Of a stretch of DNA of 64,000 nucleotides, positions 44,742-53,179 are shown in pieces. The stretch comes from Cupriavidus sp. D384. GTDB lineage: Bacteria; Pseudomonadota; Gammaproteobacteria; Burkholderiales; Burkholderiaceae. The position numbers and the translations under genes were made by a program. Below the pieces are notes generated by a model that saw nothing but the letters and a program-made list of their open reading frames with translations, did no database searches and was not told the origin of the DNA. The number at the start of each line of letters is the position of its first letter. The first letter of the stretch is position 1. The stretch is from contig NZ_BBQI01000006.1 of assembly GCF_001652915.1 (NCBI RefSeq), positions 79,451-143,450 on the forward strand, read 5' to 3'.

Positions 44742-45917
44742 TTACAGTCCGCTCAGCCTCTTCGTACCTTTGCCGTACGCGCTGTCTTCCCAGATCACCC
44801 ACTTGCCGTCCTCGACGACGTACTTGGTGATCAGTGGCACCACGTTCTGGCCATGCTCGTCGAAGGTAACCTTGCCAATGACGGTGTCGACATTCTTCGT
44901 GCCATTCAGCACGTCACGCACCTTCTTGCGATCCGGGCCGACCTTTTCCACGGCGTCCATGATGAGGTTGGCGGCAGCATAGGCAAACGGGCCATAGGCC
45001 TCGGGCGGCTCGCCGTACTTTTGCTGCGTGTAGCGCTCCATGAAGAACTGGCCACCGGCCAGCTTCTCGACCGGCGCACCTTCGATAAAGGCGAGCGATC
45101 CCTCGGAGAGCGGCTTGCCCACGCCTTCGATATAGGCGTCGGACTTGATGCCGGAGGTGCCTTCGAACTGGGCCTTGATACCCAGCTTCTCCATCTGGGT
45201 ACGGATACGTACGCCCAGCGGGGTGAGACCACCGAAATAGACCACGTCGGGCTTGAGTTCGCGGATCTTGGTCAACTCGGTCGTGAAGTCCTGCTGGTCG
45301 GCCGTGACGCCAAATGTGCCGACGATCGTGCCGCCGTCCTTCTTCAGGAATTCACTGAAGTACTTGTTATGGCCCTTGCCATAATCGGTCGTGTCATGAA
45401 TGATCGCCCACTTCTTGTAGCCCAGGCCGGTCATGAACTTTGCGGCCACTTCGCTCTGGTTGATCATCGTGCCGTTGACACGGTGGATCTCCTTGAAGTT
45501 GTTCCCGTACGTGACTTCGGGCAGCACCGCGCCCCACACCACAGCGGGCATGCCGAAGCGGCTGTAGACACCGACCGTGCCCATCGCCACGGCCGAACAG
45601 AAGTGCGTGACACCGGCCACAATGGACTTGTCCGCGGCAATCTTGGTGGCAACCTGTACGCCCACGTTGGGCCGGCACTCGTCATCCTGGACGACCAGCT
45701 CGTACGTGTATTTGGCCTTCGGATCGGCATTGCGAAGGCGTACGGCCAAGTCTGCCGAGTTGCGCCCGCCCAGGCCGATCGACGACACCCCACCCGTCAG
45801 CGGGCCCACAAACGCGATCTTGACGACGTCCTTTGCCTGCGCCGGCGCGGACATCAACACTACTCCGGTAGCGGCGGCGGCAATCGCGGCCGTGGCCACA
45901 GTTTTCTTCTTCAGCAC
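44742..45917 (-). CDS. livK: Branched-chain amino acid/amide-type periplasmic binding protein
   Basis: 391 residues from GTG 45917, preceded by AAGGGG six bases away; a TTG nine codons upstream is unlikely. Signal peptide LKKKTVATAAIAAAATGVVL to about residue 28 (AQA-KD). Type I periplasmic fold: VVKIAFVGPLTGGVSSIG, the GVTHFCSAVAMG segment and GYKKWAIIHDTTDYGKGHNK. Peripla_BP_6 group. It leads the liv operon, behind a sigma-54 promoter; with two amide-type hydrolases downstream, its ligand is probably an amide or ureide-bearing compound (inference). Confidence 0.88.
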   Translation of the reverse strand: MLKKKTVATAAIAAAATGVVLMSAPAQAKDVVKIAFVGPLTGGVSSIGLGGRNSADLAVRLRNADPKAKYTYELVVQDDECRPNVGVQVATKIAADKSIVAGVTHFCSAVAMGTVGVYSRFGMPAVVWGAVLPEVTYGNNFKEIHRVNGTMINQSEVAAKFMTGLGYKKWAIIHDTTDYGKGHNKYFSEFLKKDGGTIVGTFGVTADQQDFTTELTKIRELKPDVVYFGGLTPLGVRIRTQMEKLGIKAQFEGTSGIKSDAYIEGVGKPLSEGSLAFIEGAPVEKLAGGQFFMERYTQQKYGEPPEAYGPFAYAAANLIMDAVEKVGPDRKKVRDVLNGTKNVDTVIGKVTFDEHGQNVVPLITKYVVEDGKWVIWEDSAYGKGTKRLSGL

Positions 45918-46030
45918 TCTGTTCCCCTTAATAGAGATGTCCAACGGGCGGCAGGCCCGGCATCTGGACCGAACGGTGCAAGGCGCCGAACGCGCGCCCG
46001 TGAGCGTTTGGGAAAGTTCTCTGCACCAAA

Positions 46031-46045
46031 TTCAAGTCACTTGAA
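46031..46045. promoter_or_regulatory. 15-bp palindrome over the predicted livK start site
   Basis: TTCAAGT-C-ACTTGAA, perfect 7-bp arms. It begins 6 bp downstream of the -12 element of the sigma-54 promoter, covering the expected start near 46039, so a repressor here would block initiation. The XRE-cupin regulator of the same block is a candidate. Confidence 0.6.
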
Positions 46046-46050
46046 TGCTA

Positions 46051-46066
46051 TGCAACAGACATGCCA
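46051..46066 (-). promoter_or_regulatory. Sigma-54 (-24/-12) promoter of the liv/amidase operon
   Basis: On the minus strand TGGCATG-TCTG-TTGCA: near-exact consensus with correct GG-GC spacing. The predicted leader to the livK GTG is about 120 nt. Nitrogen-type uptake and amide hydrolysis genes often use sigma-54. Confidence 0.75.
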
Positions 46067-46753
46067 GGGAACAACGAGCAATAACCCGTAGGTCTTTTGG
46101 GGGGAAAGAAGGAATTTTGCCGATGACGCGGCGCAGAAATCAGATCGGTACGGGGGCGTTTCGGTGCACGGCAGGCCTTTTCGGTGCACGCCCGCCTTGT
46201 TTTCGAGAACCGCTGCCAGCCGTGACGGGCGCTGGCAGGCAGCGCGCCTTGGACGCCCCCGTCTCTCTAGAGATTGCAGAAGCGCAACGGAATCCGATCT
46301 TCGGCGTACGCAACAGAGGGCTGTCAATGCCAATCGAAACTTGCACAATTGGGGCGACCGAAAATTGCACGAACCGAATCTAGGTTACATGTTTGCCAGG
46401 CGTGCGTGTTTTTTGCGGTGCAGCGTTGATGGTGGCCTGTACGGCGGCGGTGCTGGCCTGAAGTGGCAGAGTTGGAATCAGAGCCAGCCCGGCAAACTCC
46501 GCAACGGTCAGACCTAGCTGACCTAGCGCCATCGCCCGAGTCCGCCGATCAGAGACAGCCGCGGTCCTGGCGTGGGCTGACGGCAGAGTTCGGCCAGTAA
46601 GTGTCATCCGAACTAGTGCATCTGGATGGCGGTTTCACACCAGGTTTCGGCCTTACGGAGACACAACGTCTATGTCTTGTTGCATCCTCGCCAGGGGGCG
46701 AAAGGTCTCGCTAGAACCGCCGCCGTCGAGGCCACCGATCCGCATATGCTCCA
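46067..46753. other. Gene-free stretch between livK and the antiporter gene
   Basis: About 690 bp without a supportable gene. It contains the TGCAC-type repeats listed at 46157-46376; a short minus-strand frame at 46380-46607 has no ribosome site. The repeats suggest decayed insertion-sequence material. Confidence 0.5.
46157..46376. repeat. Repeated TTTCGGTGCAC / CGAAAATTGCAC motifs, possible insertion-sequence relic
   Basis: TTTCGGTGCACG occurs twice within about 35 bp near 46159-46192; about 150 bp further, CGAAACTTGCAC and CGAAAATTGCAC occur (about 46335-46373), which on the minus strand read GTGCAAGTTTCG and GTGCAATTTTCG. Multiple GTGCAATTTTCGG-like terminal repeats are known at IS21-family ends. 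No transposase gene remains. Confidence 0.4.
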
Positions 46754-48454
46754 TCAGGCCATCAGCGCCACGATCACCGTTCCCCATAGCGCCAGCAGCA
46801 CGTTGCCCACCGCATAGGCAACGCCGTAGCCCAATGTAGGCACTGCGCTTTTTGCGGCTTCTTGTACTGCGGCCAACGCGGGGGTTGCCGTCGAAGCGCC
46901 GGCGCAAACGCCAAGCATGATGCCCGGATGCATCTTCATGAGCTTGTGGCCCACGAAGATGCCCGTGAGCATCGGAATGCTTACTGTGAGGGCTCCGGCG
47001 AGCAGCAATGACAAGCCACTCGACTGCAGACCTTTGACGAAGTCGGGTCCGGCATTTAGGCCGACGATCGCTACAAAGCCGGTCAACCCAATGGACTCGA
47101 ACACCCAGAGCGTCGGCCCTGGAATACGGCCGAAGAGGCGCGGCTGCACTGATCGTAGCCAGCCACACACCAGCCCGCCTAGCAGCACCCCAACGCTAAG
47201 CGAGAGGCCAATCTCAATGCCGCCAACGGCAAGCGCCGGGATGCCAACGAGGGCTCCGGCCACGATGCCCAGCGATACCAGCACCATGTCCGTCGCATTG
47301 GTTGCCCGATCAGCCACGCCAACTTTCCCCACTGCGCCCTCGACACGTTTGACACTGCCCACCAGCGAAAGGATATCTCCACGGTTAAGGATGGTTTCGG
47401 GCGAAAGCAGTATCGGCGTGCCCGCGCGCGACACGCGCAGCACAAACACGCCGCGCGCGCCTTCCTCCTGGGCCAGATCACCGAGCCGGCGCCCGTCAAT
47501 TGCCTTGGAGGTGATCACCACGTCCAGCGCTTCCACTTCCACGTCCAGCAACGCCCGATCATCGATCTCCCGCAAACCAGCACCCGGGCCTTCCATGCGT
47601 TCGACCAACAAGGTGCGTCGGCCTGACACACTGAAGGTGTCGCCGGCGCGCAGGATAGTTTCCGGCGTGGCGTCCGTCATGACGCCATTGCGGCGAAGAC
47701 GTTCAATAAAGAGACGCTCCTCACCCATTGCCGTTTCCAGGTCGGCGATCGTTGCGCCCGCCAGCGGCGATCGATCGCCAATGCGATAGGCGCGCAGTTC
47801 GAACTCGCGCCGGCTCGGGATTGCCTGCGTCGCGTTGCCTTCCATGCTGGCTTCGAGCTCGCGGCACACCGCGGGGAGATCTACACCCAGCAATCTAGGC
47901 GCGAGTTGACCGAGAATCCACGCTGCACCAATCACACCCACCAGATAGGTGACCGCAAAGGCTACCGGAACTTGGTTCGTCAAGACCTGCCGCTGGGCTT
48001 CGGACAGGGCCAGCCGCGAAATGGCGTCGCTCGCCGTTCCGATGGTGGCCGATTCGGTCAGCGATCCGGCCACCACGCCCGCTGCGGTACCTGCCTGGTA
48101 GCCGAACAGCTTACTGACGACGAATGCGATCACAAGCCCAGTCGTGGCGACGATCGCCGCCAGCAGCGCCTGCTGCAGACCATCGCTGCGCAGACCGCGA
48201 AAGAACTGTGGGCCGGTGCGAAACCCGATGGAAAACAGGAATAGCAGAAAGAAGCACTGCTTCACTTCACCGGAAATCTTGAGGCCCAATTGCCCGACCA
48301 GCACGCCAGCGAGCAGCGTTCCGGTGACGGCGCCCAGCGTAAAGCTGCCAATTTTCAGCTTACCAAGCGCGTAACCCAAGCCCAGCACCAGGAAGAACGT
48401 GACTTCCGGATGAAGACGAAGTACATGCTGGAACCAGTCGAACGCTGCAATCAT
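46754..48454 (-). CDS. Aspartate:alanine antiporter family transporter (AspT-like)
   Basis: 566 residues from ATG 48454, with GGAG six bases before. Two repeats of about five helices (YidE/YbjL duplication) flank a cytoplasmic region with two TrkA_C-like domains (about 210-370, for example LAGATIADLETAMGEERLFI and ETILNRGDILSLVGS). AAEx family members exchange aspartate for alanine, or other acids. No aspartate decarboxylase is adjacent, so the classic proton-motive cycle cannot be claimed. It follows the DUF4239 gene by 59 bp and may be in one transcript. Confidence 0.85.
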   Translation of the reverse strand: MIAAFDWFQHVLRLHPEVTFFLVLGLGYALGKLKIGSFTLGAVTGTLLAGVLVGQLGLKISGEVKQCFFLLFLFSIGFRTGPQFFRGLRSDGLQQALLAAIVATTGLVIAFVVSKLFGYQAGTAAGVVAGSLTESATIGTASDAISRLALSEAQRQVLTNQVPVAFAVTYLVGVIGAAWILGQLAPRLLGVDLPAVCRELEASMEGNATQAIPSRREFELRAYRIGDRSPLAGATIADLETAMGEERLFIERLRRNGVMTDATPETILRAGDTFSVSGRRTLLVERMEGPGAGLREIDDRALLDVEVEALDVVITSKAIDGRRLGDLAQEEGARGVFVLRVSRAGTPILLSPETILNRGDILSLVGSVKRVEGAVGKVGVADRATNATDMVLVSLGIVAGALVGIPALAVGGIEIGLSLSVGVLLGGLVCGWLRSVQPRLFGRIPGPTLWVFESIGLTGFVAIVGLNAGPDFVKGLQSSGLSLLLAGALTVSIPMLTGIFVGHKLMKMHPGIMLGVCAGASTATPALAAVQEAAKSAVPTLGYGVAYAVGNVLLALWGTVIVALMA

Positions 48455-48513
48455 TGCGAACTCCACGGTGACCTACTAAGCGACGCACGAGGCTCACTCG
48501 ATCCCAATAGGTG

Positions 48514-49278
48514 TCACGGAGGATCCAGGGATTGCTGAAGACTTAGGAGGTTCTGGGGGACAACGCGGATCAGCCCGCCGCGCGGGCTGTCAATATCCGA
48601 AATCAGGGACAACGACAGTGACACCGTCAACGGCACGATCAGCAGCAGAAACAGCTTGGTACCTTCCGCGCGTATGCCATATCCCTGCAGCAGGCTGCTG
48701 AAGAACGCGATGATGATCATCAACCCCCAGGCAGAGATGGGGATACGGTTCAGCCAGGCAGCCTCGGTATAGCCCTGCGAATTGATGACATCATTCATTC
48801 CTGCCACGGCAAGCGCGGTAATCGGGTTCGGTGCAGCGCCGGCTGCGTCTCGCACCAACCGCCACATCTCCGCTTCGACACGCGCGGTCTTGTTTTCTAT
48901 TTCTTGCACCTTAGCTCGATCGCGCGTCTGGTAATAGAGGATGCGCTGTTCGAGGTATTGACCGAGCAGCCTCTTGATGGCTGGCGCGTCGGCCGCCATC
49001 AACTCCGCCCTGAGATACTCGGTGCCAATCGCATTGGCCTCTTCTTCCTCCAGATTCTTGCGCTGATCGTATCGGCCTACCGCCATCGACAACGTGAACC
49101 CGATCAGCAACGCAAGAAGCGTCAGCGTGGCGCCCTGGATGATGTTGAAGTCATCCCGATTCTCCTTGGAAATTGGCCAGATGCGGCGTAGCAAAAGCGC
49201 TCCGATGGCCGTGGCGACGCCCATGAACATCAACAGTACGACGAACAGAATGGCCGGGTGGCGAATCAAGTCGTGCAT
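48514..49278 (-). CDS. DUF4239 membrane protein
   Basis: 254 residues from ATG 49278, behind GAGGATGT. Two N-terminal hydrophobic segments (AILFVVLLMFMGVATAIGAL, GATLTLLALLIGFTLSMAVG), a cytoplasmic helical middle with many charged residues (RKNLEEEEANAIGTEYLRAE), and two C-terminal ones (ISAWGLMIIIAFFSSLLQGY, LFLLLIVPLTVSLSLSLIS). This is the DUF4239 (bestrophin-like) arrangement. Function unknown; perhaps ion or acid related. Situated between AspT and the 44-residue peptide. Confidence 0.8.
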   Translation of the reverse strand: MHDLIRHPAILFVVLLMFMGVATAIGALLLRRIWPISKENRDDFNIIQGATLTLLALLIGFTLSMAVGRYDQRKNLEEEEANAIGTEYLRAELMAADAPAIKRLLGQYLEQRILYYQTRDRAKVQEIENKTARVEAEMWRLVRDAAGAAPNPITALAVAGMNDVINSQGYTEAAWLNRIPISAWGLMIIIAFFSSLLQGYGIRAEGTKLFLLLIVPLTVSLSLSLISDIDSPRGGLIRVVPQNLLSLQQSLDPP

Positions 49279-49299
49279 ACATCCTCACACGGTATCGTC

Positions 49300-49434
49300 C
49301 TATTCGCGAAGCAGGCGCTCGAGCGGTGACTCTATCGGACTCAATACGGTGGATTGACCACCAAGTACTGTGATCCCTACCGAGACGAGCGCTGTCACGC
49401 AAACCATCGAAAGCTTGCCGAATGCGTATGTCAT
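49300..49434 (-). CDS. 44-residue single-pass membrane peptide
   Basis: ATG 49434, behind GGAG seven bases away, to TAG at 49300. The peptide has one hydrophobic segment, MVCVTALVSVGITVLGG, flanked by an FGK-type positive N-side and an acidic/basic C-tail (SPLERLLRE). It ends 21 bp before the DUF4239 start on the same strand, so it may be the first gene of the small-peptide/DUF4239/AspT set. No family recognised; evidence is the ribosome site, a clean membrane segment and operon spacing. Confidence 0.5.
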   Translation of the reverse strand: MTYAFGKLSMVCVTALVSVGITVLGGQSTVLSPIESPLERLLRE

Positions 49435-49603
49435 CGCGGGCTCCTTAGCGAGACTACAGGGAACGAACTCGGCAGCCTTGGCGCCCGCCGGCGGCGTAAA
49501 AGCAAAGGTGGCATTGCCAAACTTCGGAGATCTGAGGCTTCCACTTTGGAAGCGGCCGATCGCTCAGCTCCAAGTGACCGGCCTGCACGCCACATCCACA
49601 GCT

Positions 49604-51166
49604 CTATTGCGCAATGCGCTTGACGTCGTCAGGCTTCCAGGTTTTCTTGAAGAACGCCTCCTTGGGACTATACAGACGCAGAATAATGAAATAGCCTTTC
49701 TCCGGAACCGTCCTTACCCAGTTGCGCTCCTTACCGGCCGGCGCATTCGGGCCAAAGTAAAGATCGTACGAGCCATCGGCGTTTTGCACAGGCTTGTCCA
49801 TGGAATTCAAGGAAGGGAGGGGCTGGCCATTTTGCAGTCCAGAGGCGTTGATCGAGTCATATACTGTGACAGACCAGAAGTTGGCAGCAGGAATATCGCG
49901 CGGCAGGTGGAGATGATAGCTGCGTCCACCTTCCAGAAATTGACCGTCCGCATCGCGCCAGGTCGACGGATATTTTGCGCCTTTCTCGACAAAGTCCACG
50001 ACCATTCCGGGACTCGTCGCGTAAGCGGTCGTAAAGTACGCATCGCGTTGAACGAGATTGGTGAACGTACCGCTTGCCTGAAACAACGGGTTCTGTCCAG
50101 CGAAGACGTTGACCCATTGCCGGTCTGGATAGTATTTTGCCTCGGGCTGGTCCACCAGTCCGTTCCATATTTCGACCTTGCTCATCTTGAACGCGGTCTT
50201 CGCCGCCTTGTCTAGCAACTCGCGTTGTCGGGCTGTCGGCTGGAACGGCTTTCCTTTCTCGATGCCGATCGCCGCCATCATGCCGCGCCAGTCCATATCT
50301 GCAGGGTCGACCGTTTCTTGATCGACGAAACGGGCCAGCATGTCGAAATAGGTGCCGTCATGCGGGAACAGCAGATCGGCCGGTGTTGCCGATCCATTCG
50401 GAAACTGCATTGGCGTGGCAGATTCCTTCTTGCCATAGGGATAGATGCGCGTGCCTGCGATCAAGGCGTTAGCGGGTTTCAGATCCTTGGGGTCGGTGAA
50501 GAATCCCCGGTAAAACACGAATACATTGTTGGTCCGGGACCGGTAAAGGTAATAGCCCTTGGGCGCGGAACCCTTGTAGTTCCACGGGACGATCAGGTAC
50601 TTACCGCCCTTGCCGCCGTCAGGCCCGGCATATCCGAAATCACCCGTATAGGTTTTCCCGCCGATTGTCGGGCCCGAAAGCGGCCGCTGATAGAAGTCGT
50701 CGAAGATGCCCTGATTCTGGGGTGGAACCTCGACGACGATCGGCCCGTCTTTCGCAAGATTGACGTATCCCATCGCGTAGAGACAATCAGAGTTAGGCGT
50801 AGTGACTTGCGTTTTTGCGTTAAGACGGTCTTTCCAGACCGGAAGCACGTTGTATCCAGCTCCATAGATTTTCTCCGAACCCTCTTTCATCGCGAACATG
50901 TTGATGGCGGGTAGCGACCACAAGTAAACTTGAACAGCGCGCTGGAAATACAGTTCGTCCCGAAGCAGTTCTGCGGAATCATTGGTGGGAAAATCACCGG
51001 AAAAAGGTGCATTCGCGAGCGCGTCATGGCTCGCCGCAAGCGTCTGAACGGGTGTTGGTCGCTGTGACTGTGCGATTGTCTGAGTGCTATAGCCGGCAAC
51101 GGCAAGCGCAACGAGTGCACCAGTAAGATTTCTTCTGACCACGGATTTCGATGTATTCACGGCCAT
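49604..51166 (-). CDS. DUF1254/DUF1214 exported protein
   Basis: 520 residues from ATG 51166 (AAGGGGT upstream). Signal peptide RRNLTGALVALAVAGYSTQT ending IAQ. DUF1254 half: FQRAVQVYLWSLPAINMFAM, TPNSDCLYAMGYVNLAKDG, VVEVPPQNQGIFDDFYQ; DUF1214 half: FWSVTVYDSINASGLQNGQP, DLYFGPNAP and KERNWVRTVPEKGYFIILR. The family is widespread and has no established role. It is 136 bp downstream of a second copy of about the same layout; similarity between the two is moderate, not recent duplication. Confidence 0.85.
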   Translation of the reverse strand: MAVNTSKSVVRRNLTGALVALAVAGYSTQTIAQSQRPTPVQTLAASHDALANAPFSGDFPTNDSAELLRDELYFQRAVQVYLWSLPAINMFAMKEGSEKIYGAGYNVLPVWKDRLNAKTQVTTPNSDCLYAMGYVNLAKDGPIVVEVPPQNQGIFDDFYQRPLSGPTIGGKTYTGDFGYAGPDGGKGGKYLIVPWNYKGSAPKGYYLYRSRTNNVFVFYRGFFTDPKDLKPANALIAGTRIYPYGKKESATPMQFPNGSATPADLLFPHDGTYFDMLARFVDQETVDPADMDWRGMMAAIGIEKGKPFQPTARQRELLDKAAKTAFKMSKVEIWNGLVDQPEAKYYPDRQWVNVFAGQNPLFQASGTFTNLVQRDAYFTTAYATSPGMVVDFVEKGAKYPSTWRDADGQFLEGGRSYHLHLPRDIPAANFWSVTVYDSINASGLQNGQPLPSLNSMDKPVQNADGSYDLYFGPNAPAGKERNWVRTVPEKGYFIILRLYSPKEAFFKKTWKPDDVKRIAQ

Positions 51167-51302
51167 ACCCCTTGTCTTTCTAAAATCGCAACGTGCGATC
51201 CCGCTGTGGTGGAAAAATGGCTTGGCCTTCGGCATGACCGAGCGTTGATCAGGACGTTTTCGTAATGTCTTTTCCACGAAGGTCCGGTCCATTCAAGGTG
51301 CG

Positions 51303-52814
51303 TCAAGCAACTTGGAAGTCCGGCAGTTTGAAAGTCTTGTTGTTGATCGCTTCGGTTGGGCCGTAAAGACGCATCGCCGGTAGCGGACGCCTCCCTGCGG
51401 TGGGTATCCAGTTGGTCGCCAATCCTTCGGGGGCCTTGGGGCCGACATAAAGCGTAACGCTCCCATCCGCATTCTTCTTCATGGCATCGAGATCGTAAGA
51501 CGAGAGCGTCGTGCGGTTGGACTCGCTGTAGATGAATGCATTGGTCGCGCGGTCATAGACTGTCAACGCCCAGAACTGCTTGACTGGCATCTGCGCCGGC
51601 ACGTCGAGCTTGTAGAGCTTGCCCGCCTCGAGCAGATTGCCGTTGTTGTCCGCCAGCGCCATCAAATACTGGGTGGCGGGATCGTCGGCTAGAACCCGCG
51701 GCATATAGGTGCACCAGAAATATTCGGCCGCGCGGTTGATCAGATCGATTGTGTCGTCGGAAACGAAGGTGAAGGTCCTGTTCCCATCTGCCTGAAGTAG
51801 TGACGCATAGTGTCGATCCGGCCAGAAGAGCTTCTCTCGCGGGAAATGGTCGTACCAGTGCTGCAGATAAAACCATGCGTCGATCGCTGCCTGACGCATG
51901 GCCTTCTTTGTCGTTTCATCCGGTGCGAATGGCTTGCCTTTCTCGATCCCCAACGACATGAGCATGCCCATCATAATCTTGTCCTGTGGGTTCACTGGCT
52001 CGACGCTCATGATGGCGTGCATGTCGTCAAAATGACGTTCGTCGAAGAACGGCAGCGTTGGGTAGCGATCGTGGATGGGATCCAGGAAGCGTTGCTTCGG
52101 TGGATTTGCTGCCTCCGAAAGGTAGTACATCCGCAGTCGCTGCGCATAGTGATAAGCGTCCGTCGCGCTCTTGCCGGATGCGCGAACGGAGCGGAATGCG
52201 AGTGCGATCCTGAAGTTCGGCGATGCGACATGAAGATAGCCCTTCGGAACGGGACCTTTGTGGCCCGGGGCGGTGAAAAGAAACTTCGCGCCCTTACCCT
52301 TGTCGAGCCCCGATGGTCCGACATCCGCGATCGTGAATTGCCACGCATCCACAACCTGCCCGTATACGCTGCCTTCGGGGCCGGCGGCCGGTACCTCCAG
52401 AACCACCGGACCTTTCCGAAGATCGGTGAATGCCGTAATGTAGGGTGTCGTGCTATTGGCTGTTATCGCCTCGAGCTTAGGCGTGGCGGGAGCGGAATAG
52501 GCAATGATATCGTTGTCCTTGACCCCCAGATTGTCGAAAGCGGCCCGGCGAAAGCTATAGATGGCGATGGCGGGCATGTTCCATAAAACCGCTTCAAACG
52601 CCCGCTGATACTTGATCTGATAGTCAAAATCCTTGACCGATGGTGCCGAACCCGCAGGTGGCTGTCCGCCCAGCGGCTGCATCGCGCTACCCGCCCCGGA
52701 TGCGAGAGGTGTTGGCGATTCTGCTGCCGCGACGTCTGAGGCTGTGCCGGCGGCAGCAAGTCCAGCCGCCATCGCCATGCTTACACGGTGAAAATCTCTG
52801 CGCGAAAGTGCCAT
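51303..52814 (-). CDS. DUF1254/DUF1214 exported protein with Tat-type leader
   Basis: 503 residues from ATG 52814, behind GAGGACATAACG. Twin-arginine leader SRRDFHRVSMAMAAGLAAAG. DUF1254 part: FDYQIKYQRAFEAVLWNMPA, YSFRRAAFDNLGVKDNDIIA; DUF1214 part: QFWALTVYDRATNAFIYSES, LYVGPKAPEGLATNWIPTAG. It is closely similar to the third, broken copy at 60760-62252 (for example both have IAIYSFRRAAF), more so than to the neighbouring copy. Function unknown. Confidence 0.85.
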   Translation of the reverse strand: MALSRRDFHRVSMAMAAGLAAAGTASDVAAAESPTPLASGAGSAMQPLGGQPPAGSAPSVKDFDYQIKYQRAFEAVLWNMPAIAIYSFRRAAFDNLGVKDNDIIAYSAPATPKLEAITANSTTPYITAFTDLRKGPVVLEVPAAGPEGSVYGQVVDAWQFTIADVGPSGLDKGKGAKFLFTAPGHKGPVPKGYLHVASPNFRIALAFRSVRASGKSATDAYHYAQRLRMYYLSEAANPPKQRFLDPIHDRYPTLPFFDERHFDDMHAIMSVEPVNPQDKIMMGMLMSLGIEKGKPFAPDETTKKAMRQAAIDAWFYLQHWYDHFPREKLFWPDRHYASLLQADGNRTFTFVSDDTIDLINRAAEYFWCTYMPRVLADDPATQYLMALADNNGNLLEAGKLYKLDVPAQMPVKQFWALTVYDRATNAFIYSESNRTTLSSYDLDAMKKNADGSVTLYVGPKAPEGLATNWIPTAGRRPLPAMRLYGPTEAINNKTFKLPDFQVA

Positions 52815-53179
52815 CGTTATGTCCTCACAGGAAACGCGTAGTCTGCCAATCGTGCTCTGATGCATATTCTCGGGTTGCTGAAGCGTGGTATGCAGCGGTG
52901 AGGGCACGCGCTCATCCTAGTCCTCCGGTTAGGTAGGACCGGATGAACGAAAAGCGGCGCGCGGTGCACTGGCAGAATGCGGATATCTTGCTGCAATCCC
53001 TTCGGCCGGTGACGACCCGAAAAAAGAATTCATATCGGTTCCTAAAATAACTAAGAAGGCACGGGAGCAGACACCGTCATTGCCTTGAAAAAGGACCACG
53101 AGAGCAACCGCCCGCGTGGTCCCGCAAGCCCCCGCCAGCGCCAGCAACGCCCTCGGGGAAACGGAGAAACGGCGTCCCG
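52815..53179. other. Gap between DUF1254 gene and porin operon
   Basis: 365 bp without a gene. It holds the terminator of the porin operon at 53088-53122 and, from about 52815 to 53060, the promoter region of the DUF1254 gene. Confidence 0.55.
53088..53122 (-). terminator. Strong rho-independent terminator of the porin operon
   Basis: On the minus strand: 8-bp perfect stem GGACCACG/CGTGGTCC (plus-strand 53093-53100 and 53115-53122), 14-nt loop, then TTTTT. It is 57 bp after the porin stop codon. Confidence 0.85.

Noticed and set aside
43630..44982. 450-residue plus-strand frame over livH
   Set aside because: Gln/His/Arg-rich shadow of a membrane permease gene.
46380..46607. 75-residue minus-strand frame
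   Set aside because: No ribosome site, no recognisable pattern and located in repeat-relic DNA.
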